Origin: Bacillota bacterium
GTDB lineage: Bacteria; Bacillota; Sulfobacillia; JAJZYS01; JAJYTV01
Length of the DNA: 64,000 bases
Reading direction: 5' to 3'
NCBI GenBank assembly: GCA_021799275.1
Contig: JAJZAT010000007.1
Coordinates: forward strand, 35,949 to 99,948
A program made the position numbers and the translations under genes. The notes under the pieces are model-generated. The model ran no database searches. It was not told where the DNA came from and saw nothing but the letters and a program-made list of their open reading frames with translations. Below are positions 8,612 to 17,743 of the stretch, piece after piece. Each line of letters starts with the position of its first letter. Positions within the stretch are counted from its first letter, which is position 1.

Positions 8612-9580
8612 TTGTTGCGGTTGCGTGTTCTGGCTCCGGTAGTCGTTGCGTCCTGCGTTGCCATACCCCCGCTGGCATCCGCAAATTTTGCCGTTCAGCC
8701 CAACTCCGGCCCAGCGCTTATGACCGTGGTGCAGTGGCCGACTCATGGCGGTGCGTACACTGCTCCGGCACCATCTGGGCAGGTCGGCGTCAGCCAGCCG
8801 AGCGGAAGCCCGAGTTCGATCCGCTTCGTGGCATGGCCCGGGCCTAATCCGTCGTCGCCTGCTACGGCACCCTCCAGCCAGGTAGGCATCCCCTCTGCGC
8901 CCAATGCAGGCCAGGTGCAGATCCAGGTTGTGCCGTGGCCGCAGAGTCCGTCGGCACCTAGCAGTCCGCCGGTCTCCTCTTCATCCGGCTCCGGCTCGGG
9001 CCAAGCCAGCACGGGAACGAACGGAGCCGGTTCGGCGGGTGGCAGCACGACGCCCACAGCTCCCCCTGTCACCACGTTTCCACAGGTGCCTGCATCCGGT
9101 TCCGCGACTTCGCCGATCTCCGGGGTGAGCGAGCCCCAGACGCTCCTGTACCCCGGTTCCGCGCCCACGACGCCGCCCACGAACCAGGCGGGGCTTGCGC
9201 AGCAGTTCCTGGCTCTCGTCAACCAGGCAAGGGCCCAGAACCATGAGGGGTCGCTGGCGGACAACCCGCTCCTGGACCAGCTAGCCTTGGCCAAGGCCCA
9301 GGACCTCGTCGCCTACAACTATTTCGATCACTACTCGCCCCGGCTGGGCTGGCCCATAGACCAGGAGGCGAAAGCCGGCTTCCAAGCCTACGACATGGGT
9401 GCTGAGAACATGGCGACGTCCGGCAGCGTCCAGCAGGCGTACCAGCAGTTCATGGCCAGCCCCGTGCACCGGGAGAACCTGCTCGACTCAGCCTTCACCC
9501 AGACCGGTATCGCAGTCGTACAACTCCCGAACACCAACAGCGTGCTGGTTGAACAGCTGTTCGCCGGGCCGAGCTACTAG
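8612..9580 (+). CDS. Secreted CAP/SCP-domain protein (YkwD-like)
   Basis: The TTG at 8612 is chosen because GGAGGTG lies eight bases upstream and it begins a clean signal peptide (LLRLRVLAPVVVASC, cleavage after PPLASA). The mature 322-residue precursor has a Ser/Pro/Gly-rich linker with three short WP motifs (VVQWPT, FVAWPG, VVPWPQ). A C-terminal CAP domain (about residues 205-322) has the family segments FLALVNQAR, YFDHYSP, GAENMA and FMASPVHRENLL. CAP domains of this bacterial type occur in spore-, wall- or matrix-associated exoproteins, and their activity is generally unclear. A G+C-rich hairpin follows the stop. Confidence 0.88.
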   Translation: MLRLRVLAPVVVASCVAIPPLASANFAVQPNSGPALMTVVQWPTHGGAYTAPAPSGQVGVSQPSGSPSSIRFVAWPGPNPSSPATAPSSQVGIPSAPNAGQVQIQVVPWPQSPSAPSSPPVSSSSGSGSGQASTGTNGAGSAGGSTTPTAPPVTTFPQVPASGSATSPISGVSEPQTLLYPGSAPTTPPTNQAGLAQQFLALVNQARAQNHEGSLADNPLLDQLALAKAQDLVAYNYFDHYSPRLGWPIDQEAKAGFQAYDMGAENMATSGSVQQAYQQFMASPVHRENLLDSAFTQTGIAVVQLPNTNSVLVEQLFAGPSY

Positions 9581-9598
9581 CCGACGCGACTCCATGGC

Positions 9599-9632
9599 AA
9601 GGCGCCGTCCCCGCCAACGGGGGCGGCGCCTT
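9599..9632. terminator. Hairpin after the CAP-domain gene
   Basis: AAGGCGCCGTCCCC (from 9599) pairs with GGGGGCGGCGCCTT (to 9632) around a short loop. No clear T-tract follows, so it may work as a weak terminator or a 3'-end stabiliser. Confidence 0.6.
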
Positions 9633-9679
9633 CACCGTCGGCCTTGGCTCCCCATACGGTGGTGCGGGAGGCCGATTGC

Positions 9680-11158
9680 ATGCTCCTTTCGCTGGCTATG
9701 ATCGTCCGCGACGAGGAAGCGATGTTGGCTGGCTGCCTCGCATCCGTGAAAGACATCGTCGACGAGATGATCATCGTCGACACCGGCTCGACGGACAACA
9801 CCGTCGCAATTGCCAGGTCCTACGGTGCGCAGGTTATCCAGATCGCTTGGCATGACGACTTCGCCGCAGCCCGAAACGTGGGGCTGGATGCGGCGAAGGG
9901 GAAATGGATCCTCGTGATGGACGCCGATGAGCGGTTCGTCGGCACGAGAAAGGCACTCAGGGGGGCGCTCGCCAAGCCGGGGGTGGCCGCCTTGGACGTG
10001 CCGATCCACAACGAGCTTGAGCACCGGGAGGACCGGCACAGCACCATCCGCGTCTTTCGGAACCTCCCTACCGTCCGCTTCGAGCGCCGGCTGCACGAGC
10101 AGGTCCTGCCGAGCCTCAAGCAGGCCATGCCTCAAGGGAGGTTCGACCCGGCGCCATTCTACCTGCGGCACCTGGGCTACTTGTCCAGCGAGGTACGGCG
10201 CAAGGACAAGCGCAAGCGCAACATGGGTCTCGCCAAGGCGGAGGCCGAAGCGCACCCGGATGAGCCGTTCTCCATCTACAACCTTGGTGTGGAGTACCTT
10301 GCGTCTGGAGAGATCGATGCCGCCATCGCGGAGTTCGGCCGGGCCCGCGCTCTCCTCAAGCAGCCGCATTCAACCCACGGCCGGCTGTACAAGCTGGAAG
10401 CCCAGGCCCTGAGCCGCCAGGGCAGGCTGGAAGAAGCACTCGACGTCATCGAACTCTTCCTGTCGAAGTGGCCCGGCTACACAGACCTCCACTTCCTCAA
10501 AGGCCTCATCCTACAGCAGCGCGGCGAATGGCAGGAGGCAGAGAAGGTGTTCAGGCACTGTCTGCGCCTCGGCCCCGCACCGACGCCGCCATACGACGGC
10601 GTGGACCCGATGGCCGGCGGTCTCGACGCGCAACAGGCCCTTGGCTCCGTGCTGGCGCTGCAGGGCCGCTACCAGGAAGCGATGCGGCAGCTCAGGGCCG
10701 TCGTAACGCAGCGCCCAGGCCACATGCCTTCCGTGCGGGCGCTCGTAGAATGCACCATTGCCGCGGGCGAAGACGTGGACGAACTGATGAAGGATCCTCC
10801 ACCTACGCCTGCGGAGGTCGGGGCCGTGCTGTTCCGCATGGGACACTACGGCCTGGCTCTACGCGCGTTCAGGCAGGCGGAGACGCCCGAGGCCGACCTC
10901 CCAGTCGACCACTATCTCGTCAAGGCTCACGCCTACCTGCGTCTGCACGACGCCAGGTCTGCCCACGGCGAGCTACGAACGGCAGGTCCCGCCATCCGGA
11001 GTTCCGATCGCGCCTTTGTGGCCGACCTCGTATATTGGAGCCTTGGCAGACGGGCAGAGTCGGAACTGAAGGCCATCTATCCTGACGACCATCCGCTGTG
11101 GCACGAAATGAGGGCAGAGAGAGAACGCGACAAAGGCGCAAGTGTCCCGCTCCCGTGA
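9680..11158 (+). CDS. Family 2 glycosyltransferase with TPR region
   Basis: This 492-residue protein starts at the ATG at 9680 after GGGAGG. The N-terminal GT2 domain (residues 1 to about 220) has LAMIVRDEE, DTGSTDNT and the metal-binding VMDADERF. About 250 residues of helical repeats follow, with TPR-like units (FSIYNLGVEYLASG, KVFRHCLRLGP, AMRQLRAVVTQRPGH). This is the SunS-like/'glycosyltransferase TPR' architecture in which the repeats bind a protein or glycan acceptor. No partner peptide is obvious next to it; the repeat protein and the CAP exoprotein nearby are possible but unproven acceptors. Confidence 0.88.
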   Translation: MLLSLAMIVRDEEAMLAGCLASVKDIVDEMIIVDTGSTDNTVAIARSYGAQVIQIAWHDDFAAARNVGLDAAKGKWILVMDADERFVGTRKALRGALAKPGVAALDVPIHNELEHREDRHSTIRVFRNLPTVRFERRLHEQVLPSLKQAMPQGRFDPAPFYLRHLGYLSSEVRRKDKRKRNMGLAKAEAEAHPDEPFSIYNLGVEYLASGEIDAAIAEFGRARALLKQPHSTHGRLYKLEAQALSRQGRLEEALDVIELFLSKWPGYTDLHFLKGLILQQRGEWQEAEKVFRHCLRLGPAPTPPYDGVDPMAGGLDAQQALGSVLALQGRYQEAMRQLRAVVTQRPGHMPSVRALVECTIAAGEDVDELMKDPPPTPAEVGAVLFRMGHYGLALRAFRQAETPEADLPVDHYLVKAHAYLRLHDARSAHGELRTAGPAIRSSDRAFVADLVYWSLGRRAESELKAIYPDDHPLWHEMRAERERDKGASVPLP

Positions 11159-11472
11159 CCAAAGGACGCGTCGTCTGCCCCCGCTCCGCACCGGTCTTCG
11201 TCTCATGATCATTCCGTCAGTTGGCCGTGCCTCAGCCGAGCCTGGGCATCGTTGCGACATGCCTAGGGAGTCGTCCGGAGTGACAACGCTGGTAGATGAG
11301 GGCCGCCCACGGCAAGCCAGGCCCCGCCTTCGCCGTCGGCCCTCACCGGTCGGACTGGCAGCGGGGCGAAAAGATCCCAGGGCCAAACCAGGCGAGGTGG
11401 GCCTATCATCGGAGGGATCGGTCCGCAACGTGGCGAACTCGTTGATGAGTCATCGACAAGGAGGATCCTCTG
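11159..11472. other. Intergenic region
   Basis: No convincing gene. An imperfect hairpin at 11298-11344 (GAGGGCCG pairing with CGGCCCTC) may end transcription of the glycosyltransferase gene. The promoter of the lipoprotein gene should lie in the right half, but I see no clear hexamers. Confidence 0.4.
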
Positions 11473-12057
11473 TTGCGTCAGTTCCGTACCCTGGTTCTCG
11501 CATTGGCCGCGGCGCTTTTGATCGCCGGCTGCGGCAGCAGTCCGAACGGGCCGAGCACCGCTGAACAGAGCGCCATGGGCGACATCTCCGGAGCCATCAA
11601 AGTGCTGAGCTACCCCATCTCGACGACCGGCGTCCTCTCCTACCTGCCCGAGGGGGGCAGCGTCGGTTCGCCCGCCTACGTTTTTACCATGGAGCGCAAG
11701 GGCACGAAGCAGCCCGTCTGGGTGGTCTCCGGTCCGAAGGGCGCCGAGGTGCTGCGCGTCTACCCCGATCTAGCGGCTGCGGCGGCGCACGCAGGTCAGC
11801 TGCGCGTGCCTGCCGCCTCCCTGGCGATTGTCGGCAGGAGTGCCCTGGGCCACGTCAAGCTGCAGGTCGTCGGTGCGCATCTCGGTCGCGCCTCGGGCGC
11901 CTCCTTGCGCAAGCTCGGCCTGAAGCTCAACGCGCAGTCCTACCAGGATCTCGCGGTGGTCACCCTGCCGCCGCGCGCGAACGCCGCGCATCTCGGCGTC
12001 GCGCACTTCGTGCTCGCGCAGGGGAAGGTCGTGGGAGAATACGGCGGCAACCGCTGA
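11473..12057 (+). CDS. Putative lipoprotein of unknown function
   Basis: This 194-residue protein starts at a TTG preceded by AAGGAGGA. It has a type II signal peptide with lipobox LLIAGC at residues 15-20, so the mature protein should begin at that Cys and be lipid-anchored outside the membrane. The rest is a soluble alpha/beta domain with one long region of Ala-rich helices and beta strands (YVFTMERKGTKQPVWVVSG, YQDLAVVTLPP). I do not recognise a family. It is followed by a good terminator and looks monocistronic. Confidence 0.8.
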   Translation: MRQFRTLVLALAAALLIAGCGSSPNGPSTAEQSAMGDISGAIKVLSYPISTTGVLSYLPEGGSVGSPAYVFTMERKGTKQPVWVVSGPKGAEVLRVYPDLAAAAAHAGQLRVPAASLAIVGRSALGHVKLQVVGAHLGRASGASLRKLGLKLNAQSYQDLAVVTLPPRANAAHLGVAHFVLAQGKVVGEYGGNR

Positions 12058-12075
12058 TCTCCCAGGCAAACATCA

Positions 12076-12110
12076 CGCCGCTGCACCCAAGGTGCGGCGG
12101 CGGTTTCTTT
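12076..12110 (+). terminator. Rho-independent terminator of the lipoprotein gene
   Basis: CGCCGCTGCACC (12076-12087) pairs with GGTGCGGCGGCG (12091-12102) with one G-U pair and a three-base loop. GTTTCTTT follows. Confidence 0.85.
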
Positions 12111-12764
12111 CCTGCGGAGAACGGTCTTCGCGAACTGTCGTCCGCCGCATGGCGCAAGCGGCCGTCCTTCAAAGCCATCCGCGCAAACTCCCGAGAGGCC
12201 GGCGGGCGGAATCCCCGGTCCTCTTAAATTCATGTGTGCCGGCACCTTCCGCACGGCATTCCCAGGCGGTTCCCAGCCACCGCGCCGCGCACATCTTCCC
12301 CACTTGGCTAGGGGCGGTGGACCGCGGGGACATGATTTTCGGACCTGTCACGAGGTGAAAGGCAACGCCCGTGTCGCCAACCTGGGGATAGGGCGCCCGG
12401 AGCGCTTTCGCTCCTTGCCGCCGGGCATAGACCTTTTTGCGGGCCGCAATGAGGCCGGAGGCAGCGTCCTTTTGTGCGTTGGTTCACATAGTGCTCTGGC
12501 CCACACTGTATTCGGGCCGCGCGCAGTCGCGACGAGGCGCCCTTTTTAGCGGGTCCAGCCACCGCACGAGCAACCACTTGGGCACCTCGCGGGCGCGTCC
12601 CCTGGCGCGATCCCGCCCTGGACCGGCCTCCGCCGCAGCCGCCCGAGGGCATCGGCGGGTCAGGCGCAAGACCCGCCACAGGCACGGAACGTACTCATCG
12701 ATTCCAGAGTGGGCAGGTGCGGGGTGAGGGCGGCCACCTCGCCACCGCTCAAGGAGGAGATTCC
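12111..12764. other. Long leader/regulatory region ahead of the 12-helix membrane protein
   Basis: No credible coding sequence in about 650 bases. It contains the CRP-like site described separately, about 280 bases before the start codon, so the transcript may carry a long untranslated leader. Confidence 0.5.
12464..12488 (+). promoter_or_regulatory. CRP/FNR-family-like operator (copy A)
   Basis: TGTGC-N6-TCACA at 12473-12488 is close to the CRP consensus TGTGA-N6-TCACA. GCGTCC lies nine bases before the core (12464), as at copies B and C. Confidence 0.65.
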
Positions 12765-14141
12765 ATGTCGACCGGAAGCGAGCGAAGCCTTTCAGAGACG
12801 CTTTGGTCCCCCGAGAAGCGCGTCGTCGTCGCCATGCTGATATGGCTGGCGCTGCTCGCGCTCGGCAGCGCCTTCGTCTCCACCCCTTTCATCGACCAGC
12901 ACGCCGGCGCGCCGCCGACGTACGCGAACACGATGTACCTGCACGGGCTCCTGATCGGCATGGTGGGACTCCTCGGGCTCATCGCCATGGACGTCTTCGG
13001 CGCGGGTCACAAAAACCCGACCATGCACAAGCTCGTGCTGTGGGGCACCCTCGGCGCGGCGCTGTTCAGCGGCGTGGGTGGCATCTTCGACCGCGATATC
13101 GAGGACACGGTGTTCCTTTGGATGCAGATCGTGTCGTTCTTCTTCCTCGACGAGATCCTCATCAGCCTGACGCTCGCGCTTTTCTTCCGCGCGGTGGAGA
13201 CGCGCTTCGTCGCCACATGGCTCGCGGCCATCGCGGCGTTCAGCGGCTTCATCTCCGCGGTGATGGGCCACATCGCAGGCTGGATCCTCGAGTTCGGCAA
13301 CTACCCGGCCGCCATCGTCGGCGGGTACGCCTCGATGGCCGCGGAGACTTGGCAGAGCCTTCTCACCCATCTCATCTCGGCGCACGCCCACGAAATGGTG
13401 GTCGCGGTGATCGCCCTGCTGGTCGCGACGTTCTGCGCCTACTTCAGCATGGAGACGCGAGGCAACCGCCTGATGCGCTTCGGTCTCTGGTGGACGGCGA
13501 TCGGGACCATCGCGATGACCCTCGTGTACCTAGTGGCGGGGTTCTCCCAGGCCCAGCCCCCCGTGCTCTTCGCCCACGGCCTGAACGGCATCGGCGGCGA
13601 CGACTTCGTCACCGGACTCGGCGTCATGCTTCCCGGCCTCGTGGCGCTCGTCGGCCTGGGCATCGAAAAGCTCCCCGACCCGGTTACCCGTTGGGGGTCC
13701 GCACTGCTCAGCACCCTGCTCCTCGTGACCGTGCCGGTGTCGGGCTACTACATCTACATGCACGAGACGCTCTACAACCACGGCCTCATCTCCGCGCCGC
13801 GCGGCGTGAACGACGCCGTGTACGGCTGGTTCCACCAGGACTTCGCCCTGTTCCTGATCCCGGCCGTCATGACGCTCATCCTGGCGGTCATGCACTTCAC
13901 GGTGGACGCCCGCCAGCGCCGCACGTCGGTCGGCACGCTCCTCGCCGGCAGCGCGCTCGCCTTCATCGGCGGCATGCTCTACGTCTTCGTCTCGCCTACT
14001 CTCTACGGTGTTTCCTTCATCGTGACGACGGTCGGCCTGGCCGGCATCGTCCTGGGCGTCGTGCTGGCCTTGCGGGCCATCATGGCCCAGGGCGTCCAAG
14101 CGGGAACGCCCGAGCGGGCGGTGCTGTCCGGGACGGACTGA
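12765..14141 (+). CDS. 12-helix membrane protein with conserved histidines, haem-copper-oxidase-subunit-I-like
   Basis: This 458-residue protein starts at an ATG with AAGGAGG upstream and contains about twelve hydrophobic helices. Six histidines are shared with its paralogue at 25130: H60 in helix 2 (YLHGLLIGM), H169 (MGHIAGW), H207 and H209 (HAHEM), H333 (MHE) and H357 (WFHQDF). The count of helices and the helix-2 HG motif resemble haem-copper oxidase subunit I or NorB. However, the canonical HPEVY and HHxY copper-site motifs are missing. It is probably a haem- or metal-binding respiratory-type protein of unknown reaction. The next gene, for a small exported protein, follows after 74 bases. 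Confidence 0.75.
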   Translation: MSTGSERSLSETLWSPEKRVVVAMLIWLALLALGSAFVSTPFIDQHAGAPPTYANTMYLHGLLIGMVGLLGLIAMDVFGAGHKNPTMHKLVLWGTLGAALFSGVGGIFDRDIEDTVFLWMQIVSFFFLDEILISLTLALFFRAVETRFVATWLAAIAAFSGFISAVMGHIAGWILEFGNYPAAIVGGYASMAAETWQSLLTHLISAHAHEMVVAVIALLVATFCAYFSMETRGNRLMRFGLWWTAIGTIAMTLVYLVAGFSQAQPPVLFAHGLNGIGGDDFVTGLGVMLPGLVALVGLGIEKLPDPVTRWGSALLSTLLLVTVPVSGYYIYMHETLYNHGLISAPRGVNDAVYGWFHQDFALFLIPAVMTLILAVMHFTVDARQRRTSVGTLLAGSALAFIGGMLYVFVSPTLYGVSFIVTTVGLAGIVLGVVLALRAIMAQGVQAGTPERAVLSGTD

Positions 14142-14215
14142 CCTCGAGCACACGTCCAGGCCATCGTGAGTTGTCCGCGGCCACAACCACTCCAGATGTC
14201 AAGGAGGAACGGGCC

Positions 14216-14614
14216 ATGAAACGTACGCACGCCCTCGCGCTCATCACTGCCACCGCGTCACTGCCGCTGGCGGCTCTGGCGCCAAGCCTCGCCTCGGCGG
14301 CCGGTCCAGCCGTCCACAGCGCGCAGCCGGCTCCTGCCGATGCCCATCCGGCTACCCCCGCAATCCATCGGCTTGCCTCGAGCCGCGGCGCGGCCCACCT
14401 CTTCGCCGGTGCGAAGCCCGCGGCAGCGTCGCCGATCACCGCGAAGTGGCTGCCCAAGGGCTGCAAGCTGGTCGAGATCGGACCGGCCAATGCCGGCTAC
14501 ACCGCCGCGCAGATGTGCACCCTGCCGAAGGGATACCACCTGCGTCGGGGCTACATGCTGGTGCGCGGCTCCGTGAAGCCGAGCGTGCACACGAGTTCCG
14601 GCGCATCCGGCTGA
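14216..14614 (+). CDS. Small exported protein of unknown function
   Basis: This 132-residue precursor starts at an ATG after AAGGAGG. It has a clear signal peptide (KRTHALALITATASL, cleavage near SLASAAG). After an Ala/Pro/His-rich linker there is a compact C-terminal segment with two cysteines (PKGCKLVEIG and AQMCTLPKGY) that could form a disulfide. It lies 74 bases after the 12-helix membrane protein gene, without a terminator between, and is probably co-transcribed with it. The paralogous membrane protein at 25130 has no such partner. No family recognised. Confidence 0.75.
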   Translation: MKRTHALALITATASLPLAALAPSLASAAGPAVHSAQPAPADAHPATPAIHRLASSRGAAHLFAGAKPAAASPITAKWLPKGCKLVEIGPANAGYTAAQMCTLPKGYHLRRGYMLVRGSVKPSVHTSSGASG

Positions 14615-14637
14615 TTCGACAGGTCCCGGGTGCCCAA

Positions 14638-14678
14638 GAGCGCACCCCCTGCGAGCGCAGGGGGTGCGCTCCTTGTTG
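14638..14678 (+). terminator. Terminator after the small exported protein gene
   Basis: A perfect 15-bp stem (14638-14652 with 14657-14671) has loop GAGC and is followed by CTTGTT. Confidence 0.8.
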
Positions 14679-15417
14679 CAGTGGGCATCGCCCGAGCGAC
14701 CGAACGGGCCCCGCACCCGTGTGCCACGACCGGTCGCACCAGCCGGGGCACTTCATGCGACATAGGACTTCGAGCCGCGAGCCAGCTGGGCACTCCTCCC
14801 TTCTTCCTACCACCGCGGAGGATAGTGCCAAGGCGCATGGGCCGGCCTGTTCCGCTCCAAGACTTCTGCTCCATGGGCACAGTGGCGGACCATGCGGCAA
14901 AGATATCGCCGATGGGTCAGGGCCGCCTGCGCGAATCCGGGCACGCAAGCCTGCCCGGCCAACCGTCCCTATGCACTTCCGGCATCCAACCGGAGCATGC
15001 GGCAAAGCGCTGCCAGCTTGCCAGACTAGTCCATTCGAGAAAGAGGACTGTGATCACAAGCAGCGTCCACAAGTGCATTGTTTCACATAGTGGCGTGTCG
15101 TGTGATGTTGTAGGACGGATGCCTCGGTATGGGGCGAGCTGTTACCGCAGAACGAGCCGACCCGCATCGCCTCCCCGGCGAGGAGGAGGGAGGCGGAGAT
15201 GCGGGACGCGACCCGCGTCACGGGGCGCACGCGCTTCCCCCGTTGCGCCCGGCGGCGCCCGCGGTCCGGATGGATCAGCTCAAGTGGCCGTCTTCTGCGG
15301 CCGAGCCGTCCAGGCCGTTTCAAGTCTGGAGAGGATCGCCGCAGACGCCTCCTGCGCGAGGCAGCACAGCGAACATCCGCCCATGCGCAATCGTCAGAGA
15401 TCCAAGGAGGAAACAAG
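14679..15417. other. Long regulatory region ahead of the first exported two-gene operon
   Basis: About 740 bases without a convincing gene. It holds a perfect palindrome TGTGATCACA at 15049-15058 and the CRP-like copy B just downstream, leaving a leader of roughly 300 bases. Confidence 0.5.
15063..15087 (+). promoter_or_regulatory. CRP/FNR-family-like operator (copy B)
   Basis: AGTGC-N6-TCACA at 15072-15087, with GCGTCC at 15063-15068 in the same spacing as copies A and C. The first T of the half-site is changed. Confidence 0.6.
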
Positions 15418-16227
15418 ATGCAGTTCCGCAAGAGCATCGGGACCCTGGCAGGTCTCGCAGCCGCAGCGACCATGGTGGTCGCGACCGCCGCACCGGCGTT
15501 CGCCGCCTCGACCGGCGGCCTTACCGTCTACGCCGACACCGTCACAGACCAGGGCTGCGTGCAGACCAACGTGTTCCACCGCGGTGTCGATGGCATCGTC
15601 TGGCGCATCAACGTGCTCCAGAACGGCCAGCAGGACAAGAACGCCACCGTGACCGTGCAGGTCAAGGGCGGCAAGACGTTCAAGGCGCCCTTCAACACCA
15701 AGGACGGCTTCTACACCGCGTTCTGGCCGCTCCCGGTCACCCAGCACACCGGCACCATCCAGTACACCGTCGCCGCCACGGACGGCTCGGCCACAGGCTC
15801 CTACCAGCCGCAGTTCATGGTCGCCCCGTCCGAGCTCATGATCGTCCCCGCGACCTACACCGTGAACGCCAAGGTCGGCGCGGGCGCCAAGGCGGTCACG
15901 CTGTTCGGCAAGGCCGTCAAGGCCATCCCGGTCTCCGCGGCCGTGGACCTCGTGACGTCGTCCCACGGCAAGACCTCGCTTGCCCCGATGACCTCCGGCA
16001 CCGTCAAGGCCCAGATCGGGCTCGAGGGCAACATCAACGCCAAGGGCGAGCAGATCGTCAACAAGACGGTCGCGATGCGCTACAACGCTTCGAGCAAGAC
16101 CTGGGTGGGCAGCATCCCGACCGCCGGCCTCAAGGCGGGCCTCTACGTCGTCGTCGTGAACGCGGCCGACCACGCCGCGCCGGCCAACACCGGCACGGGC
16201 ACCTCGTTCGCTTTCACGGTACAGTAA
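15418..16227 (+). CDS. Exported protein, first gene of duplicated operon (copy 1)
   Basis: This 269-residue precursor starts at an ATG after AAGGAGG. Its signal peptide is near-ideal (GLAAAATMVVATAAPAFA, cleavage before ASTGG). The mature chain is beta-rich and contains one cysteine, in GCVQTNVFHRG, with a His seven residues later. A Met-containing segment (FMVAPSELMIVPATY) marks the middle. The protein is strongly similar along its whole length to the product at 18312. I recognise no family; an Ig-like or other beta-sandwich fold is likely. Its stop is one base from the next start, so the two exported proteins are made together and may form a complex. Confidence 0.82.
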   Translation: MQFRKSIGTLAGLAAAATMVVATAAPAFAASTGGLTVYADTVTDQGCVQTNVFHRGVDGIVWRINVLQNGQQDKNATVTVQVKGGKTFKAPFNTKDGFYTAFWPLPVTQHTGTIQYTVAATDGSATGSYQPQFMVAPSELMIVPATYTVNAKVGAGAKAVTLFGKAVKAIPVSAAVDLVTSSHGKTSLAPMTSGTVKAQIGLEGNINAKGEQIVNKTVAMRYNASSKTWVGSIPTAGLKAGLYVVVVNAADHAAPANTGTGTSFAFTVQ

Positions 16228-16228
16228 C

Positions 16229-17677
16229 ATGGCACGGGCGTTAGTTCGGAACTCCCTGCGGTCCCTGGCCCTCGTCGCCCTCGCTGCGGTTACGGTGGCC
16301 GGCTTCAGTGCGCCCGCTTTCGCCGGCGGCTCTGGCGCGAGCGCTCCTGCCACCAGTGGGCAGATCAATGTACTCACCCCGAACGTCTACCCGGGCGACA
16401 AGATCCAGTGGACGGCAACGGGTCTCACACCGAACGCAACGCTCGACCTGGACTGGCAGACCGTCAGCGGTCACTGGGTAGTGAGCGGCGATGCTCTCGG
16501 TACGAGCACCGAGGCACCGGCGAGTTACACCTTCGGCAGCAAGCAGATCGGCACCGTGCAGACGTCCGCGACCGGCACGGCATCGGGTTCGTTCCCGGTG
16601 CCGGCCGGTTTCGGCGGCACGCACAACTTCCAGCTGACGGACGCCAACGGGACGGTGGAGGCGGTCGGCAGCGTCGCCGAGTGGCCGTCCGCTACCATCG
16701 CCCAAACCACGGAGCCGCAGGGCGGCTTCTTCCACATCCAGGTGCTCGGGCTTGCCTATACCCCCTACACGTCCGATTACGGCGTCCTCTACGACGACCA
16801 GTACATGGGGTTCATCTCCGCGGTGAGCACGAACGGCACCGCGAACTTCGAAGTGCGCGCCGAGGGCGTCGGCAACCATCAGATTTCCCTGCGCGGCGCA
16901 GGCGTCTGGGGGCCCTACCTCAACCAGGAGGAGAGCCCATACCCGCTCAACCCGCGCTACTACTGGAACGTCAAGGTCACGGCGGCGACGCCGAAGACAG
17001 TCAATGACCCCGAGCCCAAGGTCGTACTGCCCGCAGGCACCAACCTGACGGTCACCCCGACCTCCGGCGTCGTCGGCAGCACCATCACCCTGCACGGTCA
17101 TGGCCTCCCGGCCAATGAGACCCTGCAGATCGTATGGAACACCGAGTCGGGCAACCGCGTCACGGCGTCCATGTACCAGACGGCCCAGATGCCTCTCGCG
17201 TCCGTCACCACCGACGCGAGCGGCGCCTTCACCTGGGCCGGCAAGGTGCCGAACGACCTCGGCGGCCCGCCGCACGAGATCGACCTCGTGGACCAGAGCC
17301 AGAGCGTTCTCGGATCGGCGCAGTACCGCATCCTGCCCCAGTTCATCAGCGTGTCGCCGAACCCGGCCAAGCAGGGCAGCCTGATGACCGTCCACCTGAC
17401 CGGAGTCGGCTGGACCGACTACGACAACATCTACGCCGTGAACTACGACAACGCGTTTATGGGCTACGCCTGCGGCTTCAACAGCCACGGCGACGTCCAC
17501 ATCCAGATCCCGGCCGTGGGCGCTCCTGGCTACCACTTCATCGACATCTATCCCTCGCCGTACATGGGCTCCAAGACGTTCCCCAACTGGTGGGGCATGC
17601 CGCAGCTCACGTACGCGCAGGATCACCCCGGCGACTCCCTGCCCGCCTTCCACCTGGTCATCGAGGTGGTGCGGTAG
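16229..17677 (+). CDS. Exported Ig-like repeat protein, second gene of duplicated operon (copy 1)
   Basis: This 482-residue precursor has a signal peptide ending PAFAGG. The mature part is an internal duplication. Each half has a TIG/IPT-like beta unit (INVLTPNVYPGDKIQW; LTVTPTSGVVGSTITL) followed by a unit with a Y-x-Y-D-x-x-x-MG core (YDDQYMGFISAV; YDNAFMGYACGF). Only the second half carries the single cysteine, in a C-x4-H-x3-H arrangement (CGFNSHGDVH) that might bind a metal. It starts one base after the upstream stop with no separate terminator. Surface or periplasm-like location is expected; the role is unknown. Confidence 0.82.
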   Translation: MARALVRNSLRSLALVALAAVTVAGFSAPAFAGGSGASAPATSGQINVLTPNVYPGDKIQWTATGLTPNATLDLDWQTVSGHWVVSGDALGTSTEAPASYTFGSKQIGTVQTSATGTASGSFPVPAGFGGTHNFQLTDANGTVEAVGSVAEWPSATIAQTTEPQGGFFHIQVLGLAYTPYTSDYGVLYDDQYMGFISAVSTNGTANFEVRAEGVGNHQISLRGAGVWGPYLNQEESPYPLNPRYYWNVKVTAATPKTVNDPEPKVVLPAGTNLTVTPTSGVVGSTITLHGHGLPANETLQIVWNTESGNRVTASMYQTAQMPLASVTTDASGAFTWAGKVPNDLGGPPHEIDLVDQSQSVLGSAQYRILPQFISVSPNPAKQGSLMTVHLTGVGWTDYDNIYAVNYDNAFMGYACGFNSHGDVHIQIPAVGAPGYHFIDIYPSPYMGSKTFPNWWGMPQLTYAQDHPGDSLPAFHLVIEVVR

Positions 17678-17703
17678 GGACCGTCCCACAAGAGCCAGTC
17701 CTC

Positions 17704-17743
17704 GAGAAGCGGGAGTACGGCCACGGCCGGACTCCCGCTTCTC
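17704..17743 (+). terminator. Hairpin after the first exported operon
   Basis: GAGAAGCGGGAGT (17704-17716) pairs with ACTCCCGCTTCTC (17731-17743). A C/T-rich but not T-only tract follows. Confidence 0.7.

Noticed and set aside
12765..14141. Canonical cytochrome c oxidase subunit I
   Set aside because: Twelve helices and a helix-2 HG are present but the CuB motifs HPEVY and HHxY are not, so a plain oxidase label would overstate the evidence.
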